A stretch of 64,000 nt of DNA from CAWAYR01 sp050250875. Lineage in GTDB: Bacteria; Acidobacteriota; Vicinamibacteria; Vicinamibacterales; UBA2999. The notes beneath the pieces were generated by a model, which was not told the DNA's origin, made no database searches, and saw only the letters and a list, made by a program, of their open reading frames with translations. A program made the translations under genes and the position numbers. Of this stretch, positions 23,479-33,293 are shown piece after piece. The stretch spans positions 1,550,001 to 1,614,000 of the forward strand of contig JBFWNV010000001.1 of assembly GCA_050250875.1 (NCBI GenBank), read 5' to 3'. Each line of letters starts with the position of its first letter. Positions within the stretch are counted from its first letter, which is position 1.

Positions 23479-24258
23479 CTACGGCGCCGGGTGCGTCACC
23501 AACGTCATCCGCACCGGCATGGTGAACGCAGGACCGACGGTCTTGGGTTTCGATCCCGGCGCGTATCGCACCAAACGGTACGTCCCGGTGTAGGACACCT
23601 CTTTCACGTTGCCCACCGACGCGATGCCGGCGGACGCCTCCGACTGGATGACGTATGACACGGGGAACTCGAACATCTCCGTCTGGAAGTGGATCGGGGT
23701 GGCCTTCGCACGGGCCTTGTACAACGTCTCCAGCCGGATTCTCGGGTTGTGGTTGCTCGACAGTGTGCACGGAAGGGTCTTCGCGCTGAGGTTCCAGTCG
23801 GCATTGGCGCTGTCTTTGACCGGCAGGCCGGCATCCGGCTCGGCCAGCCGATCGCACGCGTCGAGACTGTTGATCGTCAGCGTGACATTGCGCTGGATGC
23901 CGAAAACCGGCGAGACGACGTTAGGGTTCAGATTCGCGGTGCAGCGGAGCACCCCGGCATCGCCGTCCAGCTTCCGGTTCAGGCGGACGAACAGCAGTCC
24001 CTGCGAGTACGGCGCGGCGTCCACGCACCAGTTCAGCGGAGGTGTCGGGTCGATGCGGTAGTCGGCATACGCGCCATCCTCGGCGAGGCCGTCGCTCGTC
24101 ACGCCCGGCGCCGCGGCGGCCCCCCCGGCCACCAAGGCCGGGAAGGTGTCGTCAATCATGAAGCTGACCACGGTCGTCGCGGCCGTGACGCCGGACAACG
24201 CGGCCAGGATGCCGCACGTCGCCACTGCCGCCGTCACTGCCCAGGTGGGTCTCGCCAT
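23479..24258 (-). CDS. Secreted protein of unknown function
   Basis: The ATG at 24258 is preceded by GAGGAG, giving 259 residues with a hydrophobic signal segment (AVATCGILAALSGVTAATT). The mature protein has four cysteines (WCVD, VLRCTANL, DACDR, LPCTLS), beta-strand-like segments, and ends GTYRLVRYAPGSKPKTV...MPVRMTLVTHPAP. I do not recognise a family. It follows the TonB receptor by 135 bp on the same strand and may be part of that operon. The protein at 43281 has a similar build (signal, cysteine pairs, GTY...MP near the end) and also sits beside a sigma/kinase pair; distant relationship is possible. Confidence 0.78.
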   Translation of the reverse strand: MARPTWAVTAAVATCGILAALSGVTAATTVVSFMIDDTFPALVAGGAAAAPGVTSDGLAEDGAYADYRIDPTPPLNWCVDAAPYSQGLLFVRLNRKLDGDAGVLRCTANLNPNVVSPVFGIQRNVTLTINSLDACDRLAEPDAGLPVKDSANADWNLSAKTLPCTLSSNHNPRIRLETLYKARAKATPIHFQTEMFEFPVSYVIQSEASAGIASVGNVKEVSYTGTYRLVRYAPGSKPKTVGPAFTMPVRMTLVTHPAP

Positions 24259-24393
24259 GCTCGTCTCCTCGTGTGCCACAGGAAATGGCCTTCCTTCCCT
24301 GTAAACACCCGTACCGGGCCGACCCGAACGCGGCCGGTTCTGGGCGCTGGGTTCCGGCTGGACGGGGAGTGGCCAGCGGGCGCGGCGACGTGG

Positions 24394-27111
24394 TCAGAAG
24401 GTCAGGCGCACACCGAGTTGGACCGTCCGCGGCGCGCGCCAGGTCCGCGGCACGCCGAAGCGTGCGCCGCTGCGCCGCTCGACGCTCAGCGCCCCGCCGC
24501 GGTTGGTCACGTTGAACAGGTCGAGGTAGGCGCCCACCCTGGTCGTGCTGCCGAGCCCGAACATCTTCTCCACGCGCACGTCGGCTTCGCTGGTGGCGTC
24601 GGTGCGGCGGGTGCCGGCGGGCTCTACCGCGACACTCGTCTGGCGCGTGAGCGGGCTCACGTTGATCTCGCGTGACCAGGGCCGGCCGCTGAGATAGCGA
24701 TAGACGCCGCTCACGCGGATGCCGCAGCAGGGCGTGTAGGTGCCGACGACCTTGGCGTCGTGCGGCCGATCCCCCGTGCTGACGCGTCCGGTGTACAGCG
24801 TCCGGCTCGGAATCGTGAAGTTGCCGAACTGGCCGAGGTCGCTGCCGGCGGCGTTCGACAGCGACTCGTTGTCGAACGTGCCGCGCGACCGGCTCCAGGT
24901 ATACGACGCCTCGGCGCTCCAGCGGGCGTTGGCGCGCGCCGTCGCGACCAACTGCAGCGCCTCGTAGTGGCGCCGCGCGTCCGGCGGATTGGCCAGGACC
25001 AGCGACGCCGGGGCGACGCCGGAGTCGTAGAACAGCGTGAGCGGCCCCTGGTCGTCGGCGGTCCCCACGCGGCCGTCGGGGCCCGGGTCGGTGACCGTCG
25101 CCGGCACCCACACCGTGCCGGTGTCGATGTACCCGACAGCGCGTTTGAAGTTGCGGCGCACGTACTGCGCCCGAAGACGCACGCCGCCGCCGAGGTCGCG
25201 GTCGAGCCCGGCGAGGTACTCCTCCGCGTATTGCTGGCGAATGTCGGAATCGATCGTGATGCGCACCGCACTGCCGCCGAACCGGGTGATCTCCTGATAC
25301 TGGTTCTGGCCGATCGCCTGCGCCACGATCGTCTCCGGATTCGCGCCCGGATCCTGCAGGTCGTAGAGATTGGTGAACACCGCGTCGTGGTAGCGCCCGT
25401 AGTGGGCACGGGCGACGGTGCGCCGGTCCGCCGTCAGATCCCAGGCCACGCCGAGCCGCGGCGACAGCGCCGTCGTGTCGTAGGCGGGCACGCCGTCGGC
25501 GGGGACGGCGCCGTGGTAGACGCCGAAGCGGAGGCCCGGCTCGATCGTCAATCGGCGGCCGAGCTGCCAGGTGTCCTGCGCGAACAGCGAGGTCCGATGC
25601 TGCACACCGCGGCGGCGGCTCACGTCACGGTAGGTCGCGAGATCCGGCGCGCCATCGTAGTCCTCGTAGAAGACGCCGCCAGGGAAGCCCCACTCCGCGC
25701 GGAGGCTCGCCCGCTCGTACTCGACACCGGCCTTGAGTTCGTGGGTGGCCGCTCCGCGTGACGCGTAGCGGGTGAGGGTCGCCGCCGCCAGATGACGGTC
25801 CCGGATCGCGTCGTCGAAGAACTCGTAGTTGCCCGAGTACGTACCCAGGAAGCCGTCGTACCGGGGAGGCGGGCCGGCCTTGCTGTTCGGCGGCATCGGC
25901 CCCTGGCTGGTGTGGCTGCGATAGAACCCGTAGCGGGATTCGACGAGCGTTCGCGGGCTGCGGCTCCAGGTCAGGCGAACGTTCGCGACCTGTCGCGGGT
26001 AGGTGTACTGGCCAAGCACCTCCGGTGTCGTGAGCGGCCCGGCGCCGATGTTCTCGACCTTCCCCTGTTCGGCCTCGAGAAACCCCTCGAGGCGAAGCGC
26101 CGGTACCACCGCCGCTGTGAGCTTCAGGAACTGCTTGGTGTCGACGGCGCTCTCCGCGGGCTCACCGGGGCGGCGGGGGGCCAGCGCGAACGCCGCCGGG
26201 CGCTGCTGGTTCACGTATCGTTCGAACCCGGCGAAGAACCACAGGCGATCGCGCCGGAGTGGCCCGCCCAGTTGCGGGCTCACGTCCCAGTGCTGCAGCA
26301 TCTCCCGCGGCTGGAACTGCAGCGCGGTGTTCTGGTCCAGCGACCGACGGTTGTTCCCCGCCCACTGGTTGCGCGACAGCCAGGCGTTGACGAGCCCCGA
26401 CCAGGCGTTGGAGCCGGAGCGGGTCACGGCGTTGAACACCGCCCCGGTGTACTCGCCGTATTGCGCGTTGGCGCCGAGCGAGACCACCTGGGCGGACTCG
26501 AGCCAGAACACGCTCGGCTGCGCGTCGGGCCCGCCCATGTCGGGCTGGCTGACGGCGGTGCCGTCGAGCGACGCCGCGATGGCGCCGGCCGAGCCGCCGA
26601 GCGCGACTCGATCGCTCACCCCGGGCGCCAGGTTCACCAGGTTCTGGAAGCTGCGCGTCCCGAGCGGCAGGTTCTCGAGCCACTCGCGCGGAATGAACGT
26701 GGGCGCCGCCGATGTCCGCGCGTCGGCGATCGTTGCCGCCGCCGACACGGTGGCCACCTGCTCGATGCCGGCGAGACCGAGCCGCACGTCCGCCACCACC
26801 CCGAGCCCCGGGCGCAGGGCGATTGCGGTCCGCCGCCAGGGAACGAAGCCGGTATGGTCCACCGACAGCGCGTACACGCCGGGCAGCAGCGCCGTGAACC
26901 GATACTGGCCGCGGTCGTCCGTCGTGGTGACGACCGGCCCGCCGATCATGTCGGGGCTGTGTGCGGTGAGCGTCACGGCGGGCATCACACCGCCCGACGC
27001 GTCGAGCACCGTCCCGACCAGCGACGACAGCTGGCCGTCCTGGGCCCAGGCCGCCGAGCCGGTCAGCGCGAGCAGCAGCAAAGCCCCGACCAGGCGGTGA
27101 ACGCTACCCAT
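24394..27111 (-). CDS. TonB-dependent receptor with carboxypeptidase-regulatory-like N-terminal domain
   Basis: The 905-residue outer-membrane protein starts at the ATG preceded by GGAGG; an ATG 24 nt upstream is possible. Signal peptide LVGALLLLALTGSAAWAQ. Residues ~33-115 form a CarboxypepD_reg-like beta sandwich (GTVLDASGGVMPAVTL, DDRGQYRFTALLPGVYALSV). The plug-like region (~120-250) includes ENLPLGTRSFQNLVNLAPGV, and the 22-strand barrel runs to the terminal VQLGVRLTF with final Phe. This is the Oar-like class common in Acidobacteriota. It begins 21 bp after the sigma/kinase operon's kinase, so the kinase-controlled sigma may drive it. Substrate unknown. Confidence 0.92.
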   Translation of the reverse strand: MGSVHRLVGALLLLALTGSAAWAQDGQLSSLVGTVLDASGGVMPAVTLTAHSPDMIGGPVVTTTDDRGQYRFTALLPGVYALSVDHTGFVPWRRTAIALRPGLGVVADVRLGLAGIEQVATVSAAATIADARTSAAPTFIPREWLENLPLGTRSFQNLVNLAPGVSDRVALGGSAGAIAASLDGTAVSQPDMGGPDAQPSVFWLESAQVVSLGANAQYGEYTGAVFNAVTRSGSNAWSGLVNAWLSRNQWAGNNRRSLDQNTALQFQPREMLQHWDVSPQLGGPLRRDRLWFFAGFERYVNQQRPAAFALAPRRPGEPAESAVDTKQFLKLTAAVVPALRLEGFLEAEQGKVENIGAGPLTTPEVLGQYTYPRQVANVRLTWSRSPRTLVESRYGFYRSHTSQGPMPPNSKAGPPPRYDGFLGTYSGNYEFFDDAIRDRHLAAATLTRYASRGAATHELKAGVEYERASLRAEWGFPGGVFYEDYDGAPDLATYRDVSRRRGVQHRTSLFAQDTWQLGRRLTIEPGLRFGVYHGAVPADGVPAYDTTALSPRLGVAWDLTADRRTVARAHYGRYHDAVFTNLYDLQDPGANPETIVAQAIGQNQYQEITRFGGSAVRITIDSDIRQQYAEEYLAGLDRDLGGGVRLRAQYVRRNFKRAVGYIDTGTVWVPATVTDPGPDGRVGTADDQGPLTLFYDSGVAPASLVLANPPDARRHYEALQLVATARANARWSAEASYTWSRSRGTFDNESLSNAAGSDLGQFGNFTIPSRTLYTGRVSTGDRPHDAKVVGTYTPCCGIRVSGVYRYLSGRPWSREINVSPLTRQTSVAVEPAGTRRTDATSEADVRVEKMFGLGSTTRVGAYLDLFNVTNRGGALSVERRSGARFGVPRTWRAPRTVQLGVRLTF

Positions 27112-27131
27112 CGCGCCTCCAGGAGGGCACA

Positions 27132-30014
27132 TCATGGCGGGAGGCTGCTGAGGACGTTGTCAAGGACCCAGACCTCCTGAGATGGCCAGCCACCGTCATA
27201 CGAGAGCTGGCGACCGTCCGGGCTCAGCCGCACCTCGTTCAAGCCATCGACCGTCAGCCCGACCGGCCGGATCTGACCGCCGGCGGCGTTCACGGCCCAG
27301 AGCTGCGTGGCATCGTCGGGTGCGGCCTTCACCGGCGACCGCGTGAAGAGCACGTCCTGCCCGTCGGCAGTCCAGACGCTCGGGCAGACGCGTTCGCTCG
27401 CGTCCCCGGCAAGGATCTCCTTCGCCGTGGCCGGCTCGCGCAGATCGACCACCCGCATCGACCATCGCCCATCCCGCTCGTAGGCGCCGTAGGCGAACCG
27501 GCCGCCGTCGCGGGACACCGCCAGGCACAGCATCGAGACCGTGGGCGCGACGCGATGGACAACCGATTCCTGCCCGGTCTGCAGATCCCGACGCACGAAC
27601 GCCCGGCGCTGCCGGCTCGCGTACAACACCGCGCGAGTACCGGGAAGGAGCTCGTATTCCTGGAAGTTGCCGTTGGGCGGGAAGCGCATCAGCGTCGTGA
27701 TCGCTTCGGTGTGCAGGTCGAGCCGATGGAGACCCCAGACGTCGCGAAAGGTGGCCTTGAGCAGCATCGTTCGTCCGCCCGGCTCCCACCGCGGTCGCGC
27801 GACGCCTTCGAGGGACGGATTGGCGATCACCCGCTCGCGGCCACCAGCGACCGACGCGATCACCAACATCCGGCCCCGCTCGCTGCCGCGGAAGAACGCG
27901 ATCGATCGCCCGTCGGGCGACCACTCCGACGTCCCGTTGGCGCCCGCCGTGGCGCTCACACGCACCGGCTCACCGGCGACGGCCCCGGATACCGGGTCGA
28001 GGCCGATCCGGTAGACGTCACGGGTGCCCATTTCGCGCCGCACGAAGTACCCGCCGGTGGCCGTCAGGCCCATGGGGTGCGCCCAGCCGAGGTTGGGTTC
28101 CAGGCGGATCGGCGGATCGACGGCGCGGCCGCCCTCGATGCGCTGCGCCCAGAGCGCTGACGGACCCGAGCGATCGCTGTGGAAGAGCACGTAGCGGCCG
28201 TCGCTCGTCCACAGCGGCGCGTGATCGATGGCCGGACTCTGCGCGATGACGTCCTCGGCGCCGTCGTCGAGGCTCGCCACGACGACGACACGGTCGGAGG
28301 GATCGGCCGTGGTCGCCCGGTCGAACGCGATCAGCGAGCCGTCGGGCGACAGACTGGCGACGTCTGGAATGAACGGCCCTGTGGCTCTCGCGGCTCTGAC
28401 CGTGCCATCCGCTGGCGCAATGACCAGGAGCTGGCTGCCCTCGCCGCCGTTCAGGCCCACGAGCAGGGCCTGGTCACCGCCGGCCCAGTGCTTGAGCTCG
28501 ACATCGGCGTCGTCGGGCGCGCGCCACACCGTCCGCGCCACGCCCCCGCGCACGGGGATGCGGCGGATCTCGGTGACGCGCCGGCCATCCGCCTCCATGG
28601 ACCAGACGTAGAAGAGTTCGGCTCCCTGCGCCGCGAAACGCGACGTGCCCGCGCACCCGCGTTGCGGGTCGCCGGGTGTGGGATTCGCCGTGACGGCCCA
28701 GCGATTGTCGGTGCCGGTCTCGGCGACGGCCAGGTTGCAGGTGTTCCAATCGACGTAGGACAGAAGCGTGCCATCGGGTGACGGACCACCCGGTCCGGCC
28801 AGGGTGGAATCGCTGGAGACCTGCCGCATGACGCGTGTGCCCGGGGCCGCGGTCGCCGCGGCCGACTGCCCGGGTGGCGACGCGTCGGGAGGAGATCCGC
28901 TCACCGACAGCCATGACGCGGCGGCGACGGCGGCCGTCGCCACACTCCCTGCGATCAGCCAGACGCCCGTTCGCCCGCCAGTCGTCGCCTGCCCGGCGAT
29001 CGCCGCGTTCTGCAACGCGGTTTCCATCTCGGGTGCGCTGGCGAAGCGCCGCGCCGGGTCGGGATCGATGGCGCGCGCGATGCAGGCCCGGAACGCCGAC
29101 GGCAGGCCTGGGCGCAGATCGGCGAGCGACGCGCGACGGCCGGCGGCGTGCGCGTCGCGGATGTCCTGCAGCGAGCGGCCGTGCACCGGGAACGTCACGG
29201 TCGCCAGGTAGAACAGCAGCACGCCGAGGCTGTAGAGGTCGCTGGCGGGCGACGCCCGTTCACCGCTCAGGACCTCTGGCGCGAGATAGAGCGGCGTGCC
29301 GGCCAGTTCGCCGCCCGGGGCCGCCGCGATGTCGACCAGGTCGCGCCCGGCGCCGAAGTCCGTGAGCACCACGCGTCCATCGGGATCGCGCATCACGTTC
29401 TGCGCCTTCAGGTCGCGATGCACCAGCCCGGCCCGATGAACGGCGGCGAGGGCGCGGCACAGTTCGACGCCGACGCGGGTGATCGCCTCCGGCGGGAACG
29501 GACCGTGGGTCTTCACCTCCTGATCGAGCGTCGGCCCGTCGACGAACTCCATCCACAGGCCCACCCTGCCGTCGATGCGCTCGGCGCCGTAGATGGTGAC
29601 GACGTTCGGATGGCGCACCCGCGCCATCAGGTGGCCTTCACCGACGACCGTCGACTCGCGTCGATCCCGCCGTTTCAGCAGCTTCAACGCGACCGGCCGG
29701 TTGAGCCGCGGGTCGAGGGCACGATACACGTCACCGAATGACCCGGATCCGAGCCGCTCGACGATGGTCAGCGGCCCCCAGGTGAGCAGCGTGCCGTCGT
29801 CCGGATGCTTCGGAGCGTCGACGTCGAGCAGGGCAGCCCGCCGCGACGACGCGAACGTCGACGCCGGTGGAAGACTGGCGTGCAGTTGCGCGATGCGCTC
29901 GACGAGCCGGGCGCGGCGCGCGAGATCCGGGGTCAGCGCGTGGAGGGCGTCCGTGTCGGTCCAGCGGATCGGCGTGCCGTCGGCAATGGCCGCCGCGATG
30001 TCATCGAGATCCAT
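27132..30014 (-). CDS. Transmembrane Ser/Thr kinase with periplasmic PD40/TolB-like propeller
   Basis: The 960-residue protein has an N-terminal ~80 residues shared with the kinase at 39637 (ARRARLVERIAQLHAS). The kinase domain follows: glycine loop LGSGSFGDVYRAL (88-100), Lys111, HRDLKAQN (199-206), DFGAGRD (219-), GTPLYLAPE. A membrane helix is at ~351-370. About 580 extracytoplasmic residues then hold PD40 blades with repeated SPDGSLIAFD, SPDGRSIAFFR and TSDGRYVLFHS-type units. A ligand-sensing receptor kinase is the likely role. It overlaps the upstream sigma gene by 14 bp and precedes the TonB receptor by 20 bp. Confidence 0.94.
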   Translation of the reverse strand: MDLDDIAAAIADGTPIRWTDTDALHALTPDLARRARLVERIAQLHASLPPASTFASSRRAALLDVDAPKHPDDGTLLTWGPLTIVERLGSGSFGDVYRALDPRLNRPVALKLLKRRDRRESTVVGEGHLMARVRHPNVVTIYGAERIDGRVGLWMEFVDGPTLDQEVKTHGPFPPEAITRVGVELCRALAAVHRAGLVHRDLKAQNVMRDPDGRVVLTDFGAGRDLVDIAAAPGGELAGTPLYLAPEVLSGERASPASDLYSLGVLLFYLATVTFPVHGRSLQDIRDAHAAGRRASLADLRPGLPSAFRACIARAIDPDPARRFASAPEMETALQNAAIAGQATTGGRTGVWLIAGSVATAAVAAASWLSVSGSPPDASPPGQSAAATAAPGTRVMRQVSSDSTLAGPGGPSPDGTLLSYVDWNTCNLAVAETGTDNRWAVTANPTPGDPQRGCAGTSRFAAQGAELFYVWSMEADGRRVTEIRRIPVRGGVARTVWRAPDDADVELKHWAGGDQALLVGLNGGEGSQLLVIAPADGTVRAARATGPFIPDVASLSPDGSLIAFDRATTADPSDRVVVVASLDDGAEDVIAQSPAIDHAPLWTSDGRYVLFHSDRSGPSALWAQRIEGGRAVDPPIRLEPNLGWAHPMGLTATGGYFVRREMGTRDVYRIGLDPVSGAVAGEPVRVSATAGANGTSEWSPDGRSIAFFRGSERGRMLVIASVAGGRERVIANPSLEGVARPRWEPGGRTMLLKATFRDVWGLHRLDLHTEAITTLMRFPPNGNFQEYELLPGTRAVLYASRQRRAFVRRDLQTGQESVVHRVAPTVSMLCLAVSRDGGRFAYGAYERDGRWSMRVVDLREPATAKEILAGDASERVCPSVWTADGQDVLFTRSPVKAAPDDATQLWAVNAAGGQIRPVGLTVDGLNEVRLSPDGRQLSYDGGWPSQEVWVLDNVLSSLPP

Positions 30015-30591
30015 CGGCGCGGCCCGGGAGCTCCTCGATGAGCCGTGCGATCGCCCGGGTGACGGCCATGCGCGCCGCGTCCATGCTCGCGCGCCCGGTC
30101 GCCGCGGCGATCTCCGAATACGTCAAGCCGAGTTCGATGCGCGCCACCACCAGCTCACGGTCCTCGTCGCGAAGGCGCCGCAGGGCGTCTTCGTAGTGCT
30201 GGACGGCCTCGGCGCCGATCGCCGCCTCGAGCGGCGACTGCTGGTCGTCGGCGGCCGACTCGTCGAGCGCCAGTCGCTCCGGGCGTCGTCCGGCGTTGCG
30301 GATCTCGTTCCGGATCCGGTTCATCACCGCCTGGCGCAGGTAGGCCTGGAACGCCCCCTCGCCGCGATGCTCGAAGCCGTCGATCTTCTTAAACACCTGG
30401 AACAGGGTCTCCTGAACAAGGTCAGGGGTGTCGGCCAGGTCGCGGGCCCAGCGGGGGAGCCGCCCGGCCGCCCAGCGGCGCAGCAGCGGCAGGTAGCGGG
30501 CAAAGAGGTCGTTCAGCGCCGCATCGTCGCCCTCCCGGACTCGGGTGAGGAGGGAGAGCGTCGACTCCCACTCGGGATCGGCCTCGCGCAT
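30001..30591 (-). CDS. ECF sigma factor paired with the PD40 kinase
   Basis: This is a 196-residue ECF factor. Region 2 reads DLADTPDLVQETLFQVFKKI and FEHRGEGAFQAYLRQAVMNR; region 4 has ELVVARIELGLTYSEIAAAT. The start is placed at 30591 because a TAGAAT -10 lies exactly 7 nt upstream. That gives the same length as its paralogue at 42542, although another ATG is in frame 9 nt upstream. The paralogue shares DLADTPDLVQE, FEHRGEGAFQAYLRQAVMNR and GLTYSEIAAATGR. Both are followed by overlapping kinase genes. Confidence 0.92.
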   Translation of the reverse strand: MREADPEWESTLSLLTRVREGDDAALNDLFARYLPLLRRWAAGRLPRWARDLADTPDLVQETLFQVFKKIDGFEHRGEGAFQAYLRQAVMNRIRNEIRNAGRRPERLALDESAADDQQSPLEAAIGAEAVQHYEDALRRLRDEDRELVVARIELGLTYSEIAAATGRASMDAARMAVTRAIARLIEELPGRADGSR

Positions 30592-30598
30592 GGCCGGC

Positions 30599-30604
30599 AT
30601 TCTA
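30599..30604 (-). promoter_or_regulatory. -10 element TAGAAT for the sigma/kinase/TonB operon, leaderless layout
   Basis: TAGAAT on the minus strand is separated by 7 nt from the ATG at 30591, with no room for a ribosome binding site. Confidence 0.5.
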
Positions 30605-30689
30605 TCGTCCGGGGTGACGTTGGCGACCGCCCGCCGGTCGGGCCAGTCAGGGGATGAAGACGCCGGGGATGTCGTGGCCGGGCGGGGCC

Positions 30690-30717
30690 GAGCAGCCGGT
30701 AGTCACATCGGCTAGGA
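30690..30717 (+). repeat. Copy 2 of a 28-bp dispersed sequence
   Basis: It matches 22508-22535 at 25 of 28 bases. Here it lies in the promoter region of the beta-helix gene and runs into its -10 element. Confidence 0.5.
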
Positions 30718-30718
30718 T
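30713..30718 (+). promoter_or_regulatory. -10 element TAGGAT for the beta-helix gene, leaderless layout
   Basis: TAGGAT is followed after 7 nt by the ATG at 30726; no ribosome binding site is seen. An ATG at 30717 overlaps the element and is therefore an unlikely start. Confidence 0.45.
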
Positions 30719-30725
30719 GCGGCGC

Positions 30726-32765
30726 ATGACGCGCCTGCTTCCGCTCGCCGCCGTCCTGGTCGTCTCCGTCCTCACCCCCGGCGCCGGCCTGCGAGCCCAG
30801 GCGCCGGGCGCCAACGCCGTCACCGCCGGCGAGTTCCTCGTCGAGCCGCCGACGCTCATCAATCTCGGCTTCGAGTGGTTCATCGACGGCGATGCCAACC
30901 GTACGGCGTCGGTCGAGGTGTCGTTCCGCAAGTCGGGCACCACCGCCTGGCAGCCGGCGCTGCCGCTGTTGCGGCTCCACGGCGAGCGCATCCGGCAGAA
31001 CACGCAGCTCGACGTCACGGTGCCGAACATGTTCGCCGGCAGCATCCTCGATCTCGAGCCCGACACGAGCTACGAGGCCCAGTTCGTGCTGAAGGACCCG
31101 GACGGCGTGCGTGGCGAGGCCCGCAAGGTGGTCACCGTCCGCACCCGCGCTGAACCGATGCCGGCCGCCGACGGCACCACCTACCACGTCTACCCGCATG
31201 GCTTCGCCGGCCCGAAGACCGAGCCGGCCTTCGAAGGGCTGATGTGTGCCTACAACCTGACCTGCGCCGGCACCGACTGGGCGACCGCCGGGCGGCCGCG
31301 CGTCAAGGCCGGCGACACGATCCTCGTCCACGCCGGCGTCTACCGATACAACCGGCTCGAATACACCAACAATCCGGCCGTGAATCGAACGACGCCGCTC
31401 GACGGCACCTACTTCCTCACCGCCGACGGCACCGCGACTCGGCCGATCGCCATCAAGGCGGCCGGCGATGGCGAGGTGGTCTTCGATGGGGCCGGCAACT
31501 ACGCGCTGTTCGACGTCCGGGCGGCCGACTACACCTACTTCGAGGGCATCACCTTCCGCAACGCCGACTACGCCATCCTCGCCGGCACGCAGTTCCAGAT
31601 CGGCGCCGTGGGCCTGACCGTCAAGAAGAGCCGTTTCGTGGACGTCGGCGCCGGCGTGTGGACCAACTACTCCGGTTCGAGCAACTTCTACATCGCCGAC
31701 AACACCTTCATCGGCCGCGACGATCCCGATCACGTGATCGGCTGGAACGGCCCCTTCTGGCAGCCGTTCGACGGGGTCGAGGGTCAGAAGTTCCCGCCGG
31801 TGATGGCGTCGTACGTGGCGGTGAAGGTCTACGGCCCCGGTCACGTCATCGCGTTCAATCACGTCGCCAACTTCCACGACGGGATCGACATCGAGACCTA
31901 CGGCAACCCGGACGGATCGGCGGCAGAAGGCGGGCCGGCCTACCCGCCGAAAGACGCCTGGCACCTGCGGCCGGTGGCCATCGACTTCTACAACAACGTG
32001 ATGACGAACTTCCACGACAACCCGTTCGAAACCGACGGCGGCATGCACAACATCCGGGTGATGCGCAACGTGATGCTGAACTCGGCGTCGCACGCCTTCT
32101 GCAACCAGCCGACGCTCGGCGGGCCCACCTACTGGGTGCGCAACATCGGCTACCACCTGCCGGGCGGCTCGACGCGAATGACCGGCGGCTCGGCGGGGGT
32201 GCTCTTCTTCAACAACACCATCCTGTCCGAGACCACCGCGGCGGCGACGTCCAACTCGCACTGGGTGAACAACCTGATCCTCGGCGAGCAGGCGACGCCG
32301 GCGATCTGGACGATCAGCACGCTGACCAACTACTCGTCGTCCGACTACAACGGCTTCCGCCCGAATCCTTCGGCGCCGTTTTCGTTCGCCTGGAACTCGC
32401 CGCCGTTCGGCACCACGGCCGACTTCACCCAGCTGACACGGCCGCCCGGCAGCCCCACCACGCTGGAGACCCGCCAGTTCAAGACGCTGGCCGACTACAG
32501 CGCGGCCACCAAGCAGGACACGCACAGCGTGCTGGTGGACTACGACATCTTCGTCAAGGTGCCGCCGCTCAATGCGCAGGACAAGGCGACGGTGCAGAAG
32601 GTCCACAAGCGCGAGGACCTGGACTTCAGGCTCAAGCCGGGGTCGGCGGCCGTGGACAAAGGGACGCCGGTGCCGACGATTACCCACGGCCACACGGGCT
32701 CAGCCCCGGACCTGGGTGCCCTGGAGGTCGGCGTGCCGCTGCCCCATTACGGACCGAGACAGTGA
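30726..32765 (+). CDS. Secreted right-handed parallel beta-helix protein
   Basis: The 679-residue protein has a signal peptide (LLPLAAVLVVSVLTPGAGLRAQ). An N-terminal FN3-like sandwich (SVEVSFRKSGTTAWQ, EPDTSYEAQFVLKDP) is followed by a long beta-helix. Recurring asparagine-rich turns include FEGITFRNADYAILAG, NFYIADNTFIGRD, VIAFNHVANFHDGIDIETYG and VRNIGYHLPGG. The C-terminus has the frequent SAAVDKGTPVP and APDLGALEVG closure. Such folds are typical of polysaccharide lyases and related carbohydrate-active proteins, but I cannot identify a catalytic set. It is divergent from the sigma/kinase operon. Confidence 0.9.
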   Translation: MTRLLPLAAVLVVSVLTPGAGLRAQAPGANAVTAGEFLVEPPTLINLGFEWFIDGDANRTASVEVSFRKSGTTAWQPALPLLRLHGERIRQNTQLDVTVPNMFAGSILDLEPDTSYEAQFVLKDPDGVRGEARKVVTVRTRAEPMPAADGTTYHVYPHGFAGPKTEPAFEGLMCAYNLTCAGTDWATAGRPRVKAGDTILVHAGVYRYNRLEYTNNPAVNRTTPLDGTYFLTADGTATRPIAIKAAGDGEVVFDGAGNYALFDVRAADYTYFEGITFRNADYAILAGTQFQIGAVGLTVKKSRFVDVGAGVWTNYSGSSNFYIADNTFIGRDDPDHVIGWNGPFWQPFDGVEGQKFPPVMASYVAVKVYGPGHVIAFNHVANFHDGIDIETYGNPDGSAAEGGPAYPPKDAWHLRPVAIDFYNNVMTNFHDNPFETDGGMHNIRVMRNVMLNSASHAFCNQPTLGGPTYWVRNIGYHLPGGSTRMTGGSAGVLFFNNTILSETTAAATSNSHWVNNLILGEQATPAIWTISTLTNYSSSDYNGFRPNPSAPFSFAWNSPPFGTTADFTQLTRPPGSPTTLETRQFKTLADYSAATKQDTHSVLVDYDIFVKVPPLNAQDKATVQKVHKREDLDFRLKPGSAAVDKGTPVPTITHGHTGSAPDLGALEVGVPLPHYGPRQ

Positions 32766-32839
32766 GGCGGCCGCACGGGCACCACGTTGCCGACTGCGAC
32801 CATCTCCTCGTGCGCACGCCCATCGTCCGGGCCCGGTGT

Positions 32840-32856
32840 GCTGGCGCTGCGCCAGC
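32840..32856. terminator. Hairpin between convergent genes
   Basis: GCTGGCG and CGCCAGC form a perfect 7-bp stem with a CTG loop in the 139-bp gap between the beta-helix gene and the decayed nucleotidyltransferase. No T-tract. Confidence 0.45.
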
Positions 32857-32904
32857 CAAGTGGACGGGCGCTGGCAACGGGCCGATCGAGCGCGGCCATG
32901 CCGA

Positions 32905-33293
32905 TCAGGACCGCCGTCGTCTGAGGGCGTCGTCGAACTGACGCACGAGTTCGGGCGACTCGAGCACTGCCGCGAACTCGGCGATCACCGGTCGGATCCG
33001 ATCGACATCGATGGCCGGGTGCGCCTTCAGGAGCGCATCGATGTCCGCCCAGTCCTTAGCGCATCGTGGCGTCGCGGGGCGATCCCATGGTCGGCGGCCA
33101 CCCGCAGCAGTTCCGGCCAGCGCCCTTCGTCCATCCAGATGACGGCGTCGATGTCCTCGGTGAATCGAGGCTCGGCGTGCAGCGACACCGCGAGCCCGCC
33201 GATGAGCGCGTAGGGCACCTGCTGGGATTCGAGCCACTGCGCGAGCGCCGACAGCGCGTCGTGCAGGGGATCAGCGGCGGGTGGCGTGACCAT
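32905..33293 (-). pseudogene. Nucleotidyltransferase (AbiEii/MNT-like) broken by a frameshift and internal deletion
   Basis: From the ATG at 33293 the protein reads QVPYALIGGLAVSLHAEPRF and TEDIDAVIWMDEGRW, the G-G-x(n)-D-x-D core of minimal nucleotidyltransferases. After GIAPR the matching frame is lost. The C-terminal family segment (KDWADIDALLKAHPAIDVDR, IRPVIAEFAAVLESPEL) continues in another frame to a stop at 32905. The ~60 residues that normally separate the two parts are missing, so both a deletion and a frame change have occurred. Upstream and overlapping is a small basic protein that usually accompanies such genes, as in a toxin-antitoxin-like pair. Confidence 0.75.
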
